DNA of 64,000 nt from Ophthalmolycus amberensis (lineage: Eukaryota; Chordata; Actinopteri; Perciformes; Zoarcidae): assembly GCA_024529925.1 (NCBI GenBank), contig JAFEUB010000896.1, positions 1,048,501-1,112,500 on the forward strand. The letters are read 5' to 3'. This document shows positions 59,967 through 64,000 of this stretch, piece after piece (positions within the stretch are counted from its first letter, which is position 1; every line of letters begins with the position of its first letter). Made by a program: the position numbers and the translations under genes. Below the pieces are notes generated by a model. It searched no databases. It saw nothing but the letters and a program-made list of their open reading frames with translations, and was not told the DNA's origin.

Positions 59967-60438
59967 CACAGAGAATGGGATGGAGGGAGCAAATGAAGGA
60001 TAGAGGGAAGAGGACAGTCACACATAGACCTTGGGTCACAGGCGTGTTGTGGTTTCAACTTGTCAGCACTCTTGAGCCTGCTTGCAATGCCGTTGAGGTT
60101 GATCTGACTGCACCACATGCTAATGTTATGCTAACGTATATAAACGTATGTAAACGTGACTACTTTTCCTGAATAATTTTGGGGGTTTGCCTTATTTTGC
60201 CGCCATCGTCCTAATTCTCTCTGCCCTGGCTTGTGTTTCCTCAGCCCCGGAGCAGCCGTGCTGTAAGGCGCTCTACGACTTTGATCCAGAGAACGAGGGA
60301 GAGCTGGGCTTCCGCGAGGGCGACATCATCACCCTGACCAATCAGATCGACGAGAACTGGTACGAGGGCATGCTGAACAGCCAGTCGGGATTCTTCCCTC
60401 TCAACTACGTTGAGGTCCTTGTTGCGTTGCCACACTAA
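50567..60438 (+). CDS. sh3gl1: Endophilin-A (SH3GL1-like), N-BAR and SH3 protein, complete
   Basis: Nine coding exons: 50567-50611, 54536-54604, 55590-55662, 55747-55890, 56168-56301, 56405-56563, 57539-57642, 57814-57947, 60245-60438. Phases agree and total 1056 nt (351 residues plus TAA). Endophilin A inserts its N-terminal amphipathic helix into membrane, bends it through the BAR dimer, and recruits dynamin and synaptojanin through SH3 during endocytosis. It starts MSVAGFKKQFYKASQ, the conserved H0 helix. VKNPGYPQAEGLLGECM and GESMKRLAEVKDSLDI favour SH3GL1 over SH3GL2/3, although the end (NYVEVLVALPH) mixes SH3GL1 and SH3GL2 features. The linker is shorter than in human SH3GL1 (368 residues). 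Teleosts often keep two copies; which one this is cannot be told. Confidence 0.93.
54281..54330. repeat. 50-bp perfect hairpin in sh3gl1 intron 1
   Basis: Arms of 23 bp (54281-54303 and 54308-54330) are exact reverse complements around a 4-bp ATTG loop. The apex is GTCTTT-ATTG-AAAGAC. Confidence 0.95.
57461..57538 (+). repeat. (GT)38 microsatellite directly abutting the exon 7 splice acceptor
   Basis: 76 bases of uninterrupted GT run to 57536 and are followed at once by the AG acceptor (57537-57538) of exon 7. There is no pyrimidine tract between the repeat and the AG. Confidence 0.97.
57814..57947 (+). CDS. sh3gl1: sh3gl1 exon 8: linker between BAR and SH3
   Basis: Encodes MNDAQTRPRREYTPKPKP, the usual RREYxPKPR endophilin linker start, then a Ser/Asn/Pro-rich stretch (QSNGGYSTSMAPPPSRNS). 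The acceptor is TTATGAACAG and the donor is G-GTAAGA, in phase 1. Confidence 0.88.
58428..58460. repeat. G25 run followed by (TG)n
   Basis: 25 consecutive G at 58428-58452, then TGTGTGTGTG, in sh3gl1 intron 8. Potential G-quadruplex; the exact length in an assembly is uncertain. Confidence 0.85.
59909..59964. repeat. (GT)n(GA)n compound microsatellite in intron 8
   Basis: A GT tract at 59909-59930 passes through GTGAGTGAG into a GA tract to 59964. Confidence 0.95.
60245..60438 (+). CDS. sh3gl1: sh3gl1 exon 9: SH3 domain and C-terminus
   Basis: Starts after a GTGTTTCCTCAG acceptor. The SH3 domain is at residues 293-347, with CCKALYDFDPENEGELGF, GDIITLTNQIDENWYEG and SGFFPLNYVEV, which form the usual ALYDF, W and P/Y binding surface for PRDs of dynamin and synaptojanin. 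It ends VALPH-TAA. The frames that follow it (60410-60727) are 3'UTR. Confidence 0.95.
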
Positions 60439-62069
60439 TATACAAAGAGAGCTAAGGAGGAGACTGATGGAGAGGAGGAGGAGGAAGAGGAGAGAGCAAG
60501 TAGAGTTAGGAGAGAGGGAGGAAAGCGAAGCCAAGGGCTGGTCCGCAGAATATTCATTTTCACCTTCGGCTCCGACGTCACCATCACAGACGAGCACTTT
60601 TTGTTCTGGAGGAAGAAGTCCAGACCAGAATATCCACCTGTGCCCACCCAAAGGTAAAAGAATCCAAGATGGACATCACATGTCGTCACCCGTTATCTGG
60701 CCGTCAGAAACATTTCCTGAGGACTAACTGTTGTCACATTTACAAGCAATATTTGTCTTTTAATTTCAAATTTCTGATATCGTAAATATGATTTGTATGA
60801 AATGTGGTGATTCCCTATCATCCGTTTTGTGCGACTGCAGTCTGTTTGAAACTCGGATGGGTCAACAGTTCAAACTGTTAAGTTTCAAACTCAAACCTCC
60901 CGGTAAACTCCGTGTGTAACTTGACTGAATATTATCTTCATTTCATAACTGGAGCTCGTCTCTTGATGCCACCTGCTGGCGAGACCGAGAACTTCTTTTA
61001 CCTAAAATGAAACTACACACGACTAGAGATGTAGTTTAACTAATTGTATCTCAAATTTAAAAAATACTGCATTAAAACTTTTTATGAGAAACGAGACAAA
61101 ATGAGCCCCAGATTTAGACCATTTTCAGGTGTGGGCCCGTTTGTAATGCTCTTCTTAAAGATCCATGTCTGAGCTGATGGCTTCAGAAGACAACCGGCCC
61201 GACACACTGCTGTCCTCATATGATTTCAGTATTTCAGTTGAGTTAGTCTTGACCTGCTACAATAGTTTGTAAAAATACAACTGCTTACTGAATATGTGAG
61301 AAGATGTTGTAATTGCACCGTGGTCCTCAAATGAGATGGATGTGTGTGTGTGAGACGTACTCCACCATTACACACAGACCCAAAGTTAAATGCAGACGTT
61401 GCACCTTTTTTGTCACTCAAGGGAGGCGTGTGTTTGTTGTGTAGAGACGCAGAATGATTAGTTGTTTAGTGGTCGTCTGCTAGTCTGTTCAATAGAGGAG
61501 ACGGAGCCAAAAAGTCTTTATACAATGCAATAAGAACATCTCGCTCGTTTGTTGAACTAAGTATTCTGTAACATAGCCATGTATTCATTTAGTTTAAGGC
61601 CCGTTTGTCTTCGCATGTTCAGCCTTTTCCTTTGTTCGGTCTTTCGACCCGTTGTAGGCACCTGTTATTCAGTGCCTGAATAGATGACGCTGCTGGTCAG
61701 TCGTTCATATTCACCGATAAGTGTCCCACTATTCCTGTCTGCCCTTGTGTCTTTGAGAATGTGAAACTCCTCTGTGCTTTGGAACCTATTCTAACCCTGT
61801 GATTTTGATGATTCACGATGGCCCTGATTCAGTTCATTTGTCAGTCCGTCGGGCTGAGGTGTCGTTCCTGTTCAGTTATTCTATTCGGACGTGGCTGGTT
61901 TCTCGTCCTGGATGACACCAGCAGCTGGAAGTCTAATCCGACATACACTGTACAGTATGAAGGAAAGACCTGGAGGGAAAGGGAACACATCAAGGGAAAA
62001 AATTTATCCGACGCTTTTGTCCATTTTGACTAATTTGGAGAACCTTTGTTGCCAAACATGAATCCTTAC

Positions 62070-62302
62070 CTAAGTTTATTGTCATATACATTTACACATA
62101 TACGAAATTTGTCCTCTGCATTTAACCCATCCCTAGCTTATTGGGAGCAGTGGGCAGCTGAGAAGCGCCCGGGGAGCAGTTAGGGGTTCAGTGTCTTGCT
62201 CAGGGACACTTCGGCATAGGACACGTAGCAGCCAAGGATCGAACCGCCGACCTTGCGGTTGCCGGACGACCCTCTCTACCCAGTGAGCCACGGCCGCCCC
62301 CA
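62070..62302 (-). mobile_element. tRNA-derived SINE
   Basis: On the minus strand it starts GGGGGCGGCCG and carries a pol III box A (TGGCTCACTGG, 62280-62290) and box B (GGTTCGATCC, 62236-62245), as in a tRNA head. A body follows with GACACTGAACCCCTAACTG, CTGCCCACTGCTCCCAATA and GGATGGGTTAAATGCAGAGG, and a TGACAATAAA-type tail. This body is widespread in teleost genomes (V-SINE/HE1-like from memory). No clear target duplication was found. Confidence 0.8.
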
Positions 62303-63126
62303 CCAAACGCGTATCGTCGGTCCAGCTGACTTTGAATTCTCTGTGTTTGTCCATCACTCCACGCTGCCAAACACTTTGGTCCTCGTCTCATATGTTTACA
62401 TCTCTGATCTTACTACATTTCAATACTTGTATCAAGTTCAGGGCCAAGTTAAAGGACTGTAGGAGGTGCTGTCTGGATCACACTGTTATCAAATACAGAC
62501 TTTGATAGCTTTGTTTTAGTGCCTTTTGGAAAATAAAGGAGGGAAAGTACCGCAACTAATCCAGCAACCAAAACCTAACCCAGCTACTTAAGAGTATGCT
62601 CATGAAAATGTCTTTTCTACTTTTTGGTTTTTATTTCTAGCCGTTGGCACGTTTCCTGTGTAAAGATGAAATGCGTGACGTGTGCACATTTCTGCACCGG
62701 TCTGACACTACAGGCAGTTTCCTGGACATGTGTTGTTTCGACGAATGTGAGGTTTATCAGCCGAAACTCATTTTTATGTAGATTTGAATCCATGTTTGAA
62801 AGAAAACATGTGCCACTGATTTCTGTTTCAAAAGGGCTATGTATTTGTTTAATCAGTCTTAAAATGCTTTTTTTTTGAACAGCATTAAATCATTCTGGCT
62901 CTCTATAGTGTTATTTTTTATATACCAGACCGTTAAACATTTAAATTAATCTTTGCATGTAGTCCTATATTATACCTTGTAAATGTATGTCTTTAGATTT
63001 AAGTTGTCTTTTTACTGTTGGTATGAGTACAGAATTTAACCGCAATATTTTGTCTTTTATTATCAAAGTATTTGTACGTGCTTCTTCTTGTCCTGTCCTG
63101 TCCCCCCCCCCCCCCCCTCTTCTTAC

Positions 63127-63132
63127 AATAAA
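63127..63132 (+). terminator. Polyadenylation signal, likely end of sh3gl1
   Basis: AATAAA in CTTACAATAAAAAC, followed within 40 nt by a GT-rich stretch (TATTGTTGTGTTGTGAGTGG), the usual downstream element. Confidence 0.55.
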
Positions 63133-63150
63133 AACAAAAGAAAGATATGT

Positions 63151-63875
63151 TATTGTTGTGTTGTGAGTGGTCTTCTGACATCATCATGGCTGGCTTTGAA
63201 TATTTAAGAATATACAAGTGACAGTGACTGTTTTTAATGTTATTTATTTTATTAAGATTTTAGATTTGTTGATATTGAGTTTATTTTGGGACTTTGCTGT
63301 CGTAAACATTGCTGTTCTAGAAGCAACATTTTGCTATATCTATAATAATGAAAACTAAAATAGATCATACTATTTATTATTTTAGTAAAGTTTTTCATTG
63401 AAATGTATTTACTATAAATAGTAAAATGTTATTAATTATAATATAAAGCAATATTTTTGTACTAATAGAAAATAACTAGCTGATAGTTCTGCACTGATGT
63501 GATTTGCACTGATGTGATTTGTACTGATATATATATATCTGTGTGTATGTATGTATGTATATATATATATATATATACTGTATATTTAAAGCAACCAGTT
63601 GCAACTAATTTGTACTGAAAATCCGAAGGCATTGTATTCACCTGACTGACAGTGTTGCTTTAGAACAAAGTCACGAAGAACTACCAGGCGTGTTTAAATA
63701 GTTCCAGTGTGTATATTTTAATGCTTTGTGGATCATCAGCAGGCTAAAGGCATTGCTCTGTCTTCATACATGTACATCACACAATCCACAGTTCGTAATA
63801 AATACAGTACGGATAAAGAGGAAGCAAATGTCTGCACTCGCGTCTCACATAACCTGACAGGGAGACAGTAGAGGG

Positions 63876-63910
<35 letters not shown>

Positions 63911-64000
63911 AGGAACACGTTCACAAAAGTTATTGCAGAGTACAGTTCAGGTCAAACCAAGACACACTTGCATACTTTGCTATTGTAGAATATTATTCAC
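63151..64000. other. 3' flank, AT-rich
   Basis: AT-rich DNA with a TA/TG compound microsatellite (63529-63590) and a CA tract (63877-63906). No gene recognised; it could hold the 3'UTR of a minus-strand gene beyond the edge, but there is no evidence for one. Confidence 0.5.

Larger units (their letters stand above)
60439..63150 (+). other. sh3gl1 3'UTR (probable)
   Basis: No coding sequence recognised. AATAAA at 62532-62537 and 63127-63132 are candidate polyadenylation signals; the second follows a C run (63102-63117). A tRNA-derived SINE lies inside it in antisense (62070-62302), and a CTCF-like motif on the minus strand at 60966-60979 (CCAGCAGGTGGCAT). The exact end is uncertain. Confidence 0.5.

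Noticed and set aside
60410..60727. Arg/Glu-rich frame after the sh3gl1 stop codon
   Set aside because: It lies in the 3'UTR in a GAG-rich stretch, has no homology to endophilins and overlaps the true stop in another frame.
5012..63906. Alternating CA/TG tracts read as CRISPR-like or regulatory arrays
   Set aside because: They are ordinary dinucleotide microsatellites of a fish genome; no spacer-repeat structure exists anywhere in the window.

Overview
The window is vertebrate nuclear DNA, most likely from a percomorph-type teleost fish. It has GT-AG introns, dense CA/GT microsatellites, several dispersed repeats of fish type, and three genes of vertebrate families. All three genes lie on the + strand in the order sema6b (last exon only), a ROR-family nuclear receptor, then an endophilin-A gene (sh3gl1). 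I rebuilt the exons by hand from reading frame, splice signals and family knowledge, without any search.

Layout. 1-3100: a LINE retrotransposon on the minus strand, entering from the left edge. It has an intact endonuclease/reverse-transcriptase frame and a 5' ORF1 remnant with an esterase-like fold. 3100-9571: probably the last intron of sema6b, holding microsatellites, a 162-bp tandem duplication and fish repeats. 9572-10479: terminal exon of sema6b (transmembrane helix and cytoplasmic tail). 10480-36250: its 3' flank and a long intergenic stretch. This holds a 1.4-kb array of 32-bp units with higher-order structure that ends in a short coiled-coil-like reading frame, a MITE with TTAA ends, two copies of one dispersed repeat in opposite orientation, and a nested repeat insertion. 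36250-49400: the ROR gene, with a GC-rich promoter and leader, ten coding exons encoding 475 residues, and a long 3'UTR. 49400-63150: sh3gl1, with nine coding exons encoding 351 residues and a 3'UTR that contains a tRNA-derived SINE. 63150-64000: 3' flank.

The genes do not form one pathway. Sema6b is an axon-guidance transmembrane ligand/receptor, the ROR protein is a monomeric DNA-binding transcription factor, and endophilin A bends membrane during clathrin-mediated endocytosis. The neighbourhood is informative all the same. From memory, SEMA6B and SH3GL1 are close neighbours on human 19p13.3, where no ROR gene lies. The ROR here starts MRAQIEV, has a RORB-like DNA-binding domain and a distinct C-terminus, so it may be a ROR paralogue that mammals lost. 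That is the most interesting lead. Others are a 38-copy TG repeat lying directly on a splice acceptor of sh3gl1, a LINE whose two ORFs share one frame separated by a single TGA, the higher-order minisatellite, and a CCAAT/X-box/TATA arrangement inside ROR intron 1.
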